A stretch of 64,000 nucleotides of DNA from JBBQXY01 sp038209195. Its GTDB lineage: Bacteria; Chloroflexota; Ktedonobacteria; Ktedonobacterales; Ktedonobacteraceae. Positions 1 through 8,226 of this stretch are shown here, piece by piece. Position 1 is the stretch's first letter, and the number at the start of each line of letters is the position of its first letter. The stretch is taken from NCBI GenBank assembly GCA_038209195.1, contig JBBQXY010000009.1, positions 1 through 64,000 of the forward strand, in the 5' to 3' direction. The notes under the pieces were generated by a model. It made no database searches, was not told the DNA's origin, and was given only the letters and a program-made list of their open reading frames with translations. The translations under genes and the position numbers were made by a program.

Positions 1-102
1 TTCTGCCTTGGTCGTTTGCAACTCTTCTTGCGTCTGGACCAATTCTGCCATCACTTGCGTCAGTTTTTCCGTTAGCCAGACCACTTGCTCATCTGTTCTC
101 AT
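1..102 (-). CDS. N-terminal fragment of a coiled-coil ORF, possibly an insertion-sequence transposase
   Basis: An ATG at 102-100 opens a frame that runs off the window start. It begins MRTDEQVVWLTEKLTQVMAE and continues with Gln/Glu-rich coiled-coil sequence. The ATG overlaps the TGA stop of the truncated permease-GGDEF-EAL gene (ATGA at 102-99). Transposases of the IS66 type can start with such a coiled coil, and the neighbouring EAL domain loses homology about 40 bp upstream of this start, as expected if a mobile element landed there. No terminal repeat can be verified because the rest lies outside the window, so the family assignment is a guess. Confidence 0.4.
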   Translation of the reverse strand, partial: MRTDEQVVWLTEKLTQVMAELVQTQEELQTTKAE

Positions 103-2954
103 ACCTCTAGTTTATCAGAAAGGTCAAGTCTGAACAGTATCTTCAATACCTGTAGGGTGCGCCCTGCATCCGCCATCACTGCTGTCTCCGTGATCTCGCA
201 CAGTAACAGATGGGGCGGTACATTGTACTGCGTAAGCAGACTGGCGATAGTATCAGGCAGCGTCGCATCGCGCAGGTTCCACATCGATAAATTGACGGCT
301 ACCGTTAGTTTCAGCCCATTATCAAGCCAACTTTGGCACTGTGCCACCGCTGTTTCAACAACCCAGTGGGTCAAAGGGACAATGAGACCAGTCTGCTCGG
401 CGAGCGGTATAAACTGGTCGGGCGGAATAAAGCCATGCACCGGATGCTGCCAGCGCACTAGGGCTTCGACACTCATCACCAGTCCTGTTGGCAACTCGGC
501 TTTCGGCTGGTAGTATAAGCGCAACTCATTAGTCGCAATGGCCTTGCGCAAATCGCCGAGAAGAGCGAGGCGGTAGCGACTGTCCTCGTCGCGTCGGGCA
601 TCATACATAGCACTCCGCTCGTGCCCCCGTTTGGCACTATACATTGCCACGTCAGCATGTCGGAACAGGGTCATGGGATCAGTCCCATGTGCGGGGTACA
701 GTGCAATACCGATGCTGGCTTCGACCTGAAGAAGATATCCTTCGATCTGAAACGTCTCCTCAATCGCGGTACACAACACACTCGCAAGTTGTCGTGTACT
801 CGCCTCATCAGCAGGTGCGAGTAACACCGCGAACTCATCGCCTCCGAGCCGGGCGACGATCACGGCGGCGTCAACCGCTTGACGAAGACGCACCCCTACC
901 TGTTGGAGCAGTTGATCGCCGAGTTGATGCCCGAAAGTATCGTTCACCTCTTTAAAGCGATCAAGATCAAGCATGAGCAAGGCCAGCCCGTTGCCCGTCT
1001 GCTCTGCCATCTGAAGTGCTTCCGCGATGCATGTAAGCATTTGCATGCGATTAGGCAAGCCTGTGATAGGATCGGTAGTTACTATGACAGCCAGTTGGGT
1101 ATTGCTAATGGTCAGTTCATGACGCGCATGACGCAACCCCTCACGAGCGCCATCAAGTGCTCCTGCCGCCTGTGCAACCTGTTCTTGCATCGTATTAAAA
1201 CTGGCCGCCATCATGCCAATCTCATCACGGGTATGCAGCACTACAGGGGAAATATCCACACAAGCATACGCCTCGTCGAGGTTTCCCGCCTCCAGAGCTC
1301 GCATCGCATGCAAGAAATCGGTGAGCGTTCCCTTGGTAATAAGCTCAGCAGCATGAGAAACTTCTTCCACAGCGTGGGAAATCATGCCAGGCAGCACGAG
1401 ACCCACAGTAATTGTGAGCAGAGCTACGGCTACGAAGATATCCTCCAACCCCGCAATACGTGCTCCTTGCTGCTCACTAATGCTGTAAAAAGCCATCAAG
1501 TATCCCACCCCATCCAGGGTCAGAACCAGCATCATCGCACCAGTGAGTTTGAGATGCAACGAGCGAAAAAACTGCCTTCGCCCACCCTGGCGTAGATCAC
1601 TCCAACGGCGCAAGGCATAGAATGCTGACCCTGAATACGCCATGGCAATCCCAGCCAATACAGTCGGCAATCCGAACTGCTCGAAGCCCAATATGGTTGA
1701 AACGCCCCATACACCAGCAGCCATCACTCCCAGCATAATAGTACCACGTGGAGCACGGAACGGACGGGCCATCTCTGGCGCATCACGGCGCAGGAGCCAG
1801 ACCGCGACACTCGGCAGGCCAATGCCAATCAGGTAGGTCAGATTAGCTGCGGCAATCACCCAGGTGGGATCACCTGTCAGGAGAAAGAGAATGGCCATCC
1901 CTGCTGTGATGAAGGTTGCCACCCATGGCACATCCGAGCGCGAACGTAACGCGATTATGCGCGGGAGCAGACCATCTTCGGCTAGTTGTGACAGCGTTCG
2001 GGAAGCTCCAGCCAGTGGTTGCAGGGTACCATGAAACATATTAAACATCATGAACCAAATAGCCGCAGCGCGTGCGCCATTGCCTAAAAGAGGGGCGAAG
2101 GTTGGGCCCAGGGTTTGCGTTAATTCGCCCATCAATGGGACAGAACCGAGCACACCAAGCCAGACCACTGGGAGCAGCACAAAATAGACCGTTGCCATCA
2201 AAGCACTCCCCAACACAGCTCGCGGAACATTACGAGCAGGATCAATGGTCTCCCCAACATGACAGGTCGCAGCCTCAAAGGCAGGGGCAGCGAAACCAAC
2301 CAGGTACAGGCCAGCCATCGCGCTCGTCAAACCGCCAAAGAAACCGGGAAATGGACTAATGAGTTGGAAATCGAGTGCCCGCTGCCAGTTGACATTCCCT
2401 GTCACGATGGGTATCAGACCTGAGGCAAAGGCCAAAATAGCTGAAACGGTCGCACAGGGAATGGCGAACCGTGTGACCCAGCGCACCCCGCACAGATTGA
2501 TGAGCGTAAAAAGAAGCACGATGCTCGTTGCCAGCAAGGGCAAAGGAACCATGGGGAGATACCACTGCTTGATAGCTGTTGCAGATAAGAGGGCAGTGAG
2601 TCCACAGGTAGGCACCCAGCCCCACCAGTAGCAGACACCGGTGAGGTTTGCAAGAACCGGGCTGTACGGTCGGAAGGCTTCGGCACAGGTGGCGGCGATC
2701 CCACCAACACGATTAGGCCACATGAGCACAAGCTCGGTCCATCCAGGGGCAGCAGCCCAACTTAACAGCAGGCCCAGAATCAAGAGCGGCACGGCGGCAC
2801 TGCCCTGCGTTAGAAGAAGCGCACCAATCAGAAAAAGACTCTGGTTACTGCCTCCCATCGCCATAGCAGTGGTGCCAATCCAACCAATCGTTCGTGGATG
2901 AGGTGGGGATGAAAGGGCAGCCTCACTCTTCGGTTCCTTACCTCTCGCAGCCAT
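99..2954 (-). CDS. APC-type amino acid permease fused to HAMP-like, GGDEF and truncated EAL domains
   Basis: The 951-aa protein has three parts. Residues about 20-465 look like an amino acid-polyamine-organocation (APC) permease with roughly 12 membrane segments. Residues about 475-600 hold two more membrane segments and a HAMP-like linker. The C-terminus has a GGDEF domain (signature GGDEF at 704-708, with DLDRFKEVNDTFGH before it) and the start of an EAL domain (EAL at 830-832, CEITET near 917-922). The EAL domain breaks off after LQVLKI and ends in unrelated residues, so the DDFGTG metal-binding motif is absent and phosphodiesterase activity is unlikely. Diguanylate cyclase activity could remain. 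The layout suggests a transporter-like sensor controlling cyclic di-GMP. Truncation is probably due to an insertion. Confidence 0.85.
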   Translation of the reverse strand: MAARGKEPKSEAALSSPPHPRTIGWIGTTAMAMGGSNQSLFLIGALLLTQGSAAVPLLILGLLLSWAAAPGWTELVLMWPNRVGGIAATCAEAFRPYSPVLANLTGVCYWWGWVPTCGLTALLSATAIKQWYLPMVPLPLLATSIVLLFTLINLCGVRWVTRFAIPCATVSAILAFASGLIPIVTGNVNWQRALDFQLISPFPGFFGGLTSAMAGLYLVGFAAPAFEAATCHVGETIDPARNVPRAVLGSALMATVYFVLLPVVWLGVLGSVPLMGELTQTLGPTFAPLLGNGARAAAIWFMMFNMFHGTLQPLAGASRTLSQLAEDGLLPRIIALRSRSDVPWVATFITAGMAILFLLTGDPTWVIAAANLTYLIGIGLPSVAVWLLRRDAPEMARPFRAPRGTIMLGVMAAGVWGVSTILGFEQFGLPTVLAGIAMAYSGSAFYALRRWSDLRQGGRRQFFRSLHLKLTGAMMLVLTLDGVGYLMAFYSISEQQGARIAGLEDIFVAVALLTITVGLVLPGMISHAVEEVSHAAELITKGTLTDFLHAMRALEAGNLDEAYACVDISPVVLHTRDEIGMMAASFNTMQEQVAQAAGALDGAREGLRHARHELTISNTQLAVIVTTDPITGLPNRMQMLTCIAEALQMAEQTGNGLALLMLDLDRFKEVNDTFGHQLGDQLLQQVGVRLRQAVDAAVIVARLGGDEFAVLLAPADEASTRQLASVLCTAIEETFQIEGYLLQVEASIGIALYPAHGTDPMTLFRHADVAMYSAKRGHERSAMYDARRDEDSRYRLALLGDLRKAIATNELRLYYQPKAELPTGLVMSVEALVRWQHPVHGFIPPDQFIPLAEQTGLIVPLTHWVVETAVAQCQSWLDNGLKLTVAVNLSMWNLRDATLPDTIASLLTQYNVPPHLLLCEITETAVMADAGRTLQVLKILFRLDLSDKLEV

Positions 2955-3081
2955 CTTCTCTCATACACCTTTCGCAAACTCCGCTTCAACATGACGGGTA
3001 CTCCTATGAAGTTACCTTCAGTATTTTCTATCGGCTTTGCGAGCATATTCTTGAGCACAAGGCCTCTTTGTTTTATAACCC

Positions 3082-3097
3082 TATGACAATTGTCATA
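3082..3097. promoter_or_regulatory. Perfect 16-bp palindrome, candidate operator
   Basis: TATGACAATTGTCATA is fully symmetric and lies in the 278-bp region between the divergent permease-GGDEF gene and the small membrane protein gene. The size and position fit a dimeric repressor site. No cognate regulator is adjacent, and nothing else is recognisable in 2955-3232. Confidence 0.4.
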
Positions 3098-3232
3098 ATG
3101 AAGTGCTGACTATCTTCACTACTGGTTTTCCTCTTTCCAGGGTATTCTTGAACCATAGAAGTTGAACACGAGTTGACCAAATGAAAGAACGGTCACTCGC
3201 ACACAGATAATCAATGAAAGAGGTATCACATC

Positions 3233-3667
3233 ATGAACACATCAGTCAGCACCTTACACAAATTTCAGACACTGGCCATTCTTATCCTGATCTTCGCCGA
3301 TGGCTGCGATGTCGGCCAATTCTCACTGTCATCGTTCGATACATGGAGCGTCGGAGGCCTTATCGGCGTTCTTCTACACGCTGTGGCAGGTTTCATCATC
3401 ATGGGCTTTGGCATCCAGTTCTTCTATTCGCCGCAGCGCCTTGCCCCGCGCATCTGGATCAGCGTCATCACCGTAATTGCGACTGTCGGCAACATCGTGA
3501 TGATTATCCTGGGCGCGACCAATCCCGACCCGAACTCTGTTGGCGTTCACTCCGCTGGCGATTGGTCTGTAGTGATTGCCATCACCGCTGGGACACTGCT
3601 CTGGTTCGCTACCTTGCTGGTGGAACGTGCTCAATCCGCCAAAGTGCGGCGCGAAGTAATCGCGTAG
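3233..3667 (+). CDS. Four-helix integral membrane protein, unknown function
   Basis: The 144-aa product has four hydrophobic segments (about 10-28, 40-65, 73-95 and 108-130), with short loops and a basic C-terminus. AAAGAGG about ten bases upstream supports the ATG at 3233. An overlapping frame from 3214 gives an Arg/His-rich, non-membrane translation and is rejected. No enzyme motif is visible. The gene stands alone and is followed by a clear terminator hairpin. It could be a small transport or stress-related membrane protein, but no family is recognised. Confidence 0.75.
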   Translation: MNTSVSTLHKFQTLAILILIFADGCDVGQFSLSSFDTWSVGGLIGVLLHAVAGFIIMGFGIQFFYSPQRLAPRIWISVITVIATVGNIVMIILGATNPDPNSVGVHSAGDWSVVIAITAGTLLWFATLLVERAQSAKVRREVIA

Positions 3668-3717
3668 TCACGTAGGCAGTTTTGTAGCATAGTAAGCAAG
3701 AAGCCAAGAGCTTTTCC

Positions 3718-3768
3718 GAGAAGCCACCTGATACCTCTAATGGGCATTAGGTGGCTTCTCGCTTTTCA
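3718..3768 (+). terminator. Intrinsic terminator after the small membrane protein gene
   Basis: A 12-bp stem (GAGAAGCCACCT at 3718-3729 with AGGTGGCTTCTC at 3749-3760) is followed by GCTTTTCATT. It lies about 50 bp after the stop codon at 3667. Confidence 0.8.
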
Positions 3769-3908
3769 TTTCTATGAGTTTATGAACAATACCCTTTATT
3801 CGATACTTATATTCATGAAAAATGCTTACATAGTAGTTTATTTAAAATGGCGTTTGTTTATACACCTTCTGGCATGGCAGAAATTGGGATCAAGGAAGGA
3901 TATCTTGT

Positions 3909-5069
3909 ATGTCAAAGCTCATGCGTTTCTTATTACCTGTAGTGTGTTTGCTCTTTGTAGCACTGGTACTGCTTCAGGTCCGTCCCTCTGCCCACGCCGC
4001 GACTTCACAGAAAGCGGTGCAGGGAAGTAGTCAGAGCCAAACTTCGGCTGTCGCAAGTGTTTCATGGGCCCCCAATCGCATTGACTATTTTGTGGTAGGA
4101 AGCAATCACGCGGTCTATCACAAGTGGTGGAATGGCTCTAGTTGGAATCCCAGCCTTACCACATTTGAGAATCTCGGCGGCTATGCCATCTCCAATGTCA
4201 CAGCGGTCTCCTGGGGACCCAATCGTATTGACCTGTTTGTGGTGGGCAGCAACCATGCCGTCTATCACAAGTGGTGGAATGGTCATCGCTGGAGTGGGTG
4301 GGAGAATCATGGTGGGAATGTTATCTCCAACATCTCGGCGGTCTCCTGGGCAGCGAACCGCATCGACCTGTTTGTAGTGGGCACCGATCATGCCGTCTAC
4401 CATCAATGGTGGGATGGTCATCATTGGGGGCCAAGTATTACCAGTTACGAGAGACATGGCGGCTACGTCATCTCTAACATCTCGGCGGTGTCCTGGTCAG
4501 CTAACCGTCTAGATTTGTTTGTGGTGGGTAGCGATCATGCCATCTATCACCAATGGTGGGACGGCTCAAGCTGGGGGCCGAGCTTGACGAGCTACGAGTA
4601 TCATGGGGGCTATTCTCTCTCCGATGTCTCCGCCGTTTCATGGGGGGCCAACCGTATTGACTTGTTTGTAGTAGGCAGCGATCACGCGGTCTATCATCAA
4701 TGGTGGGATGGTTCCAATTGGGGACCGAGTCTGACTTCCTACGAGAGCCATGGCGGCATTGTCATCTCCAACATCTCGGCGGTGTCCTGGTCGTCCAACC
4801 GGATTGACCTGCTTGTAGTGGGCAACGACCACGCGCTTTATCATCAATGGTGGGATGGTGCCAACTGGGGGCCGAGCCTGACTTCCTACGAGTATCATGG
4901 CGGCAATGTCATCGCAACTCCTTCGGCGGTGTCCTGGTCGGCCAACCGTTTAGATTTGTTTGTGGTGGGCAGCGACCACGCGGTCTATCATCAATGGTGG
5001 GATGGAGCTAAGTGGGGACCGAGCCTGACTTCCTACGAGTATCAAGGAGGATACGCGCTCGTCGTCTAA
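3909..5069 (+). CDS. Secreted seven-bladed PLL-type beta-propeller lectin
   Basis: The 386-aa protein starts with a signal peptide (hydrophobic core about 7-23, probable cleavage after AHA at residue 30). The rest is seven near-identical repeats of about 48 residues. Each carries the pattern VSW..NR.DLFVVGS.HAVYH.WW, followed by a W-containing strand and a Gly-Gly turn. Seven such units match the seven-bladed propellers of the PLL/PHL fucose-binding lectin family, where each blade can offer a sugar site. An AAGGAAGGA site precedes the ATG. The likely role is binding of glycans or cell-wall sugars outside the cell. The low divergence between blades suggests recent expansion or concerted evolution. 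Sugar specificity cannot be read here. Confidence 0.85.
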   Translation: MSKLMRFLLPVVCLLFVALVLLQVRPSAHAATSQKAVQGSSQSQTSAVASVSWAPNRIDYFVVGSNHAVYHKWWNGSSWNPSLTTFENLGGYAISNVTAVSWGPNRIDLFVVGSNHAVYHKWWNGHRWSGWENHGGNVISNISAVSWAANRIDLFVVGTDHAVYHQWWDGHHWGPSITSYERHGGYVISNISAVSWSANRLDLFVVGSDHAIYHQWWDGSSWGPSLTSYEYHGGYSLSDVSAVSWGANRIDLFVVGSDHAVYHQWWDGSNWGPSLTSYESHGGIVISNISAVSWSSNRIDLLVVGNDHALYHQWWDGANWGPSLTSYEYHGGNVIATPSAVSWSANRLDLFVVGSDHAVYHQWWDGAKWGPSLTSYEYQGGYALVV

Positions 5070-5101
5070 CATTCCTAGAGTGCAAAAGTCAACGCGACTT
5101 G

Positions 5102-5130
5102 GGGAAGTGGAAAATATTTTTCCACTTCCC
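5102..5130. terminator. Bidirectional terminator between convergent genes
   Basis: GGGAAGTGGAAAA and TTTTCCACTTCCC form a near-perfect stem around a short AT loop, between the lectin stop (5069) and the VOC gene stop (5136). A and T runs within the stem could serve transcription from either side. Confidence 0.75.
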
Positions 5131-5135
5131 TACTA

Positions 5136-5525
5136 TTATTTCGAGGAAAAACGAGCTGGTATTTCCTGCAATGCCCAGCTATTGCCATCTGGGTCACTGA
5201 AGTAGACATACAAAATGCCCCCCAGATCATGGACTTCGCTGACGGTAACGCCCCGACCAGCCAATGCTGCACGCGCCTCGTTTATATCCGCTACAACCAG
5301 ATGCAAACCCTTGAACGATCCTGGTTGCATCGCAGAAATTTCGCCCATGCCAGTGCCGATAACGATCGAACAAGCCGATCCAGGCGGTGTTAGCTGGACA
5401 ATCCTCATGCCGTTACCTGGCTGTACATCGTGATCCGCGTGGAAGCCAACCTTTTCTACATAGAAGGCCTTGGCGCGGTCAACATCTACCACCGGTATCG
5501 GCACAAGTTCAAGTTTCATATCCAT
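5136..5525 (-). CDS. VOC (glyoxalase/bleomycin-resistance) superfamily protein
   Basis: The 129-aa product has the paired beta-alpha-beta-beta-beta modules of the vicinal oxygen chelate fold. It opens with LVPIPVVDVDRAKAFYVEKV, and its second half contains GLHLVVADINEARAAL and ends with the typical YFSDPDGNSWALQEI. This is the usual length for a single-domain glyoxalase-like protein. The start is set at M22 of the longest frame because AAAGGAA lies upstream of it and the preceding residues do not resemble the family. Members are metal-dependent enzymes or antibiotic-binding proteins, and the substrate cannot be told. Confidence 0.85.
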   Translation of the reverse strand: MDMKLELVPIPVVDVDRAKAFYVEKVGFHADHDVQPGNGMRIVQLTPPGSACSIVIGTGMGEISAMQPGSFKGLHLVVADINEARAALAGRGVTVSEVHDLGGILYVYFSDPDGNSWALQEIPARFSSK

Positions 5526-5620
5526 TTGTATTTCTGTTCCTTTCTGCTTATTAATATAGAGGATTATTCTTTCTAGTGCAAGGAACAACGGAAACCTCCA
5601 GACATTTGGAGAGAAGGCCT

Positions 5621-5732
5621 GTCATTCTGAGCACCGCCTTGTCATGCTGAGCGCAGCGAAGAATCTCTCGTGGCACACCCTTGTCATTCTGAGCGCAGTA
5701 GCCGAAGCCCTGAGCGAAGCGAATGGGGAAGA
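5621..5732. repeat. Cluster of dispersed GTCATTCTGAGCG-type repeats
   Basis: Three to four partial copies of a unit GTCATTCTGAGCGCAGCGAA followed by GAATCTCTCG lie between the VOC gene and the recD2 stop. The same unit recurs at 19957-20010. These are intergenic and non-coding, with the character of REP-like dispersed elements. Confidence 0.7.
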
Positions 5733-5748
5733 ATCTCTCGTAGCAAAG

Positions 5749-8040
5749 CTACCATTTCAACCGTTCGGCGAGGCCGGTATTGCGTTGGGCGACGCGGTTG
5801 TTACGCACAGCCATCTCGAGGGCGCGTTGCTGCCCGACGAGGACGCAGAGGCGTTTGGCACGAGTGATGGCCGTATAGAGCAGATTGCGTTGCATCAGCA
5901 TGGCGTGTTCTCGCGTGAGGGGTAAGACGATAGCGGGATATTCACTGCCCTGGCTTTTATGGACAGTGATGGCATAGGCGAGAATGAGTTCATCCAGTTC
6001 GGCGAACTCATAATCGACGAGCAGGGGACCAGCCTCTTCCAGGAATTCTACGGTCAAGCTGGCATCTTCTTTGCTGATACTACGCACCCAGCCAACGTCC
6101 CCATTGAAAACCCCCTTATCGTAGTTGTTACGAACTTGCATTACCTTATCGTTCACACGTATCACGCGCCCACCCCACTCGACTTCAGCGAAAGCGCGCG
6201 GGTTGAGTCGCGCTTGTAGCTCTTCGTTGAGGGTAGTGACGCCCACGGGGCCACGATACATGGGGGCAAGGACCTGGATATCGGTGCGCGGGTTGAGCCC
6301 GTACCGTGCGGGTAAGCGACGCTGCACAAGGTCGAGCACCAGTTGCTGCGTCCGCGCCGGGTCTTCTTCGGAGATAAAAAAGAAATCGCTCGTGGCCTCG
6401 GACTTGAGATGGGGCATAAGGCCCGTATTGATGCGGTGCGCATTCACGATAATCTTGCTTTGCTGGGCCTGCCGAAATAACTCCGTTAAAAGTACCGTGG
6501 GTATGGCCTCACTTTTCAAAAGGTCGCGCAACACGTTGCCAGGGCCAACGGAGGGCAGTTGATCGGCATCACCAACCAAAAGCAGGTGGGCGTTGCGTGG
6601 CAAGGCCTTCAGCAGGTGATAGAAAAGCAGAATATCGACCATCGAGAATTCATCGACGATCACAAACTGGCAGGGCAGCGGATTCTCCTCGTTGCGCTGA
6701 TAGCTATTATCATGGGGAGCATATTCCAGCAAACGGTGCAGTGTCTTCGCTTGCAGAGCGGTGCCCTGGACGCCAGTCGCTTCCGATAGTCGTTTCGCAG
6801 CGCGACCCGTAGGGGCTGCCAGCGCAACATCTATTTTGCGCTTGCGCAACACCATCAGCAGAGCACGGAGCGAGGTTGATTTTCCAGTGCCTGGCCCACC
6901 AGTTAGAATACTAACCTTTTTGCCATACGCGGTCTGCACAGCTTCGCGCTGCTTCTCGGTGAGATGCATGTTGCCATTTTGTTTGAGGCGTGTAAACACA
7001 GTATCCCAGAGTTGGTGGCTGGCTTGCGGTAAATCGCTGGGGGAGTTGAGCAAGATGCGCAAAAGTCGGGCAGAACCGTTTTCCGCGTGCCAGAATGGGC
7101 CGAAATAGACGTGGGATTGTGGTTCTGGCTCTTCCACCTCGCTCCAATCTACTGGCGGCTCGTCGTCATTGGTCGGTTGAGCGTGCGCGATGTGATCGAG
7201 CAGTGTAGGTTGGGCAGGAGGATCAATAAAGACGTCGCGGTCAGTGCGCAACTGCTCCATTGCCGCGGGCAAGGCATCATAGGGCGCGTGCAGAATAGTG
7301 GCAGCGCGAGTGAGTAAATCGCCTTCCAGCAGGTAACAGTGACCATCATCGTTGGCGGCTTGGGCCAGCACGTATTTGAGGCCGGTGGCGAGGCGCGGCA
7401 CACTATCGGAGGGTAAGCCCAACTTGACCGCTATTTCATCTGCGGTACGAAATCCTATGCCCTGCACATCGTCCGCCAATTGGTAGGGGTTCTCGCGAAT
7501 GACTTTGATCGATTCTTTGCCATAGTGCTTGTAGATGCGCGTAGCAACGTTGACGGAGACATCGTGCGATTGCAAAAAAAGATGCAATTCTTTGATTTCG
7601 CTCTGCTCAGACCAGGTCTGGATGATCTGTGTGCGATCTTTAGCACTGATGCCCTTCACCTCGCTGAGCCGCTCCGGCTGTTGTTCGAGGATAGCAAGCG
7701 TCTGTTCGCCAAAATTGTCCACGATTAACTTGGCTTTCTTGGGACCAATGCCTTTGATCAGGCCAGAACTGAGGTAGCGTGCAATGCCTTCGGGCGAGGC
7801 AGGTAAACGTTGCGTAAAAGTGCTGACGTGCAGTTGGCGACCATACTTGGGGTCTTTCTCCCACTCGCCCTCCACGGCAAGAAGTTCGCCAACTTGTATA
7901 CCGGGCAAGACTCCAACAATGGTCATCAGGTCGTCACGAAAAAGTCGCCCGCTATCATTCGGGCGAAAGCGGGCAACGGTATAGTGGTTGTCCTCGTTAC
8001 GGAAGACAATATTTTCAACGGAGCCTTCAAGGGTTGCCAT
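5749..8040 (-). CDS. recD2: RecD2-type ATP-dependent DNA helicase
   Basis: The 763-aa protein has the RecD2 layout. An N-terminal OB-like part is followed by helix-hairpin-helix segments (IKGIGPKKA near residue 97 and VQGIGFRTADEI near 195), then a superfamily 1B helicase core. Visible motifs are GGPGTGKS (381-388), VDEFS (462-466), GDADQLPSVGPG, LFRQAQQSKI, VHKSQGSEYP (about 693-702) and YTAITRAK (722-729). RecD2 unwinds DNA 5' to 3' and works in repair and recombination without RecBC. It is monocistronic and divergent from the methyltransferase gene. The start codon has only a weak ribosome site. The mirrored part of the window begins inside this gene. Confidence 0.93.
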   Translation of the reverse strand: MATLEGSVENIVFRNEDNHYTVARFRPNDSGRLFRDDLMTIVGVLPGIQVGELLAVEGEWEKDPKYGRQLHVSTFTQRLPASPEGIARYLSSGLIKGIGPKKAKLIVDNFGEQTLAILEQQPERLSEVKGISAKDRTQIIQTWSEQSEIKELHLFLQSHDVSVNVATRIYKHYGKESIKVIRENPYQLADDVQGIGFRTADEIAVKLGLPSDSVPRLATGLKYVLAQAANDDGHCYLLEGDLLTRAATILHAPYDALPAAMEQLRTDRDVFIDPPAQPTLLDHIAHAQPTNDDEPPVDWSEVEEPEPQSHVYFGPFWHAENGSARLLRILLNSPSDLPQASHQLWDTVFTRLKQNGNMHLTEKQREAVQTAYGKKVSILTGGPGTGKSTSLRALLMVLRKRKIDVALAAPTGRAAKRLSEATGVQGTALQAKTLHRLLEYAPHDNSYQRNEENPLPCQFVIVDEFSMVDILLFYHLLKALPRNAHLLLVGDADQLPSVGPGNVLRDLLKSEAIPTVLLTELFRQAQQSKIIVNAHRINTGLMPHLKSEATSDFFFISEEDPARTQQLVLDLVQRRLPARYGLNPRTDIQVLAPMYRGPVGVTTLNEELQARLNPRAFAEVEWGGRVIRVNDKVMQVRNNYDKGVFNGDVGWVRSISKEDASLTVEFLEEAGPLLVDYEFAELDELILAYAITVHKSQGSEYPAIVLPLTREHAMLMQRNLLYTAITRAKRLCVLVGQQRALEMAVRNNRVAQRNTGLAERLKW

Positions 8041-8128
8041 ATTACACAGTTCTATCTCATCGCTGATTTGCCGGAAATACTATGCAACTATTTTAGCATA
8101 CTAAAGCAAAGAAAGTTGCCCTCTACGT

Positions 8129-8158
8129 GACATTTTGTAGCATTCAGCCGATTATAAT
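8129..8158 (+). promoter_or_regulatory. Possible promoter of the SAM methyltransferase gene
   Basis: A perfect TATAAT at 8153-8158 lies 69 bp before the start codon. The upstream GTGACA/TGACAT near 8127-8134 is spaced 19-20 bp away, longer than ideal. Mirror copy at 61935-61964, minus strand. Confidence 0.35.
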
Positions 8159-8226
8159 ATATGATGAATTTGGATTATCCTCAACATACTTTTACCACAT
8201 TATGTGCATAGAAAGCTTAAATAACC

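Noticed and set aside
879..1595. 238-aa plus-strand ORF
   Set aside because: Antisense to the GGDEF and HAMP-like part of the fusion gene, whose domain motifs are unmistakable.
3214..3675. 153-aa ORF overlapping the small membrane protein
   Set aside because: Arg/His/Cys-rich translation typical of a shadow frame; the membrane-protein frame has regular hydrophobic helices and a ribosome site.
3909..5069. Tandem DNA repeats in this gene as a CRISPR or satellite array
   Set aside because: The period is about 144 bp, in frame, and each unit encodes one lectin blade.
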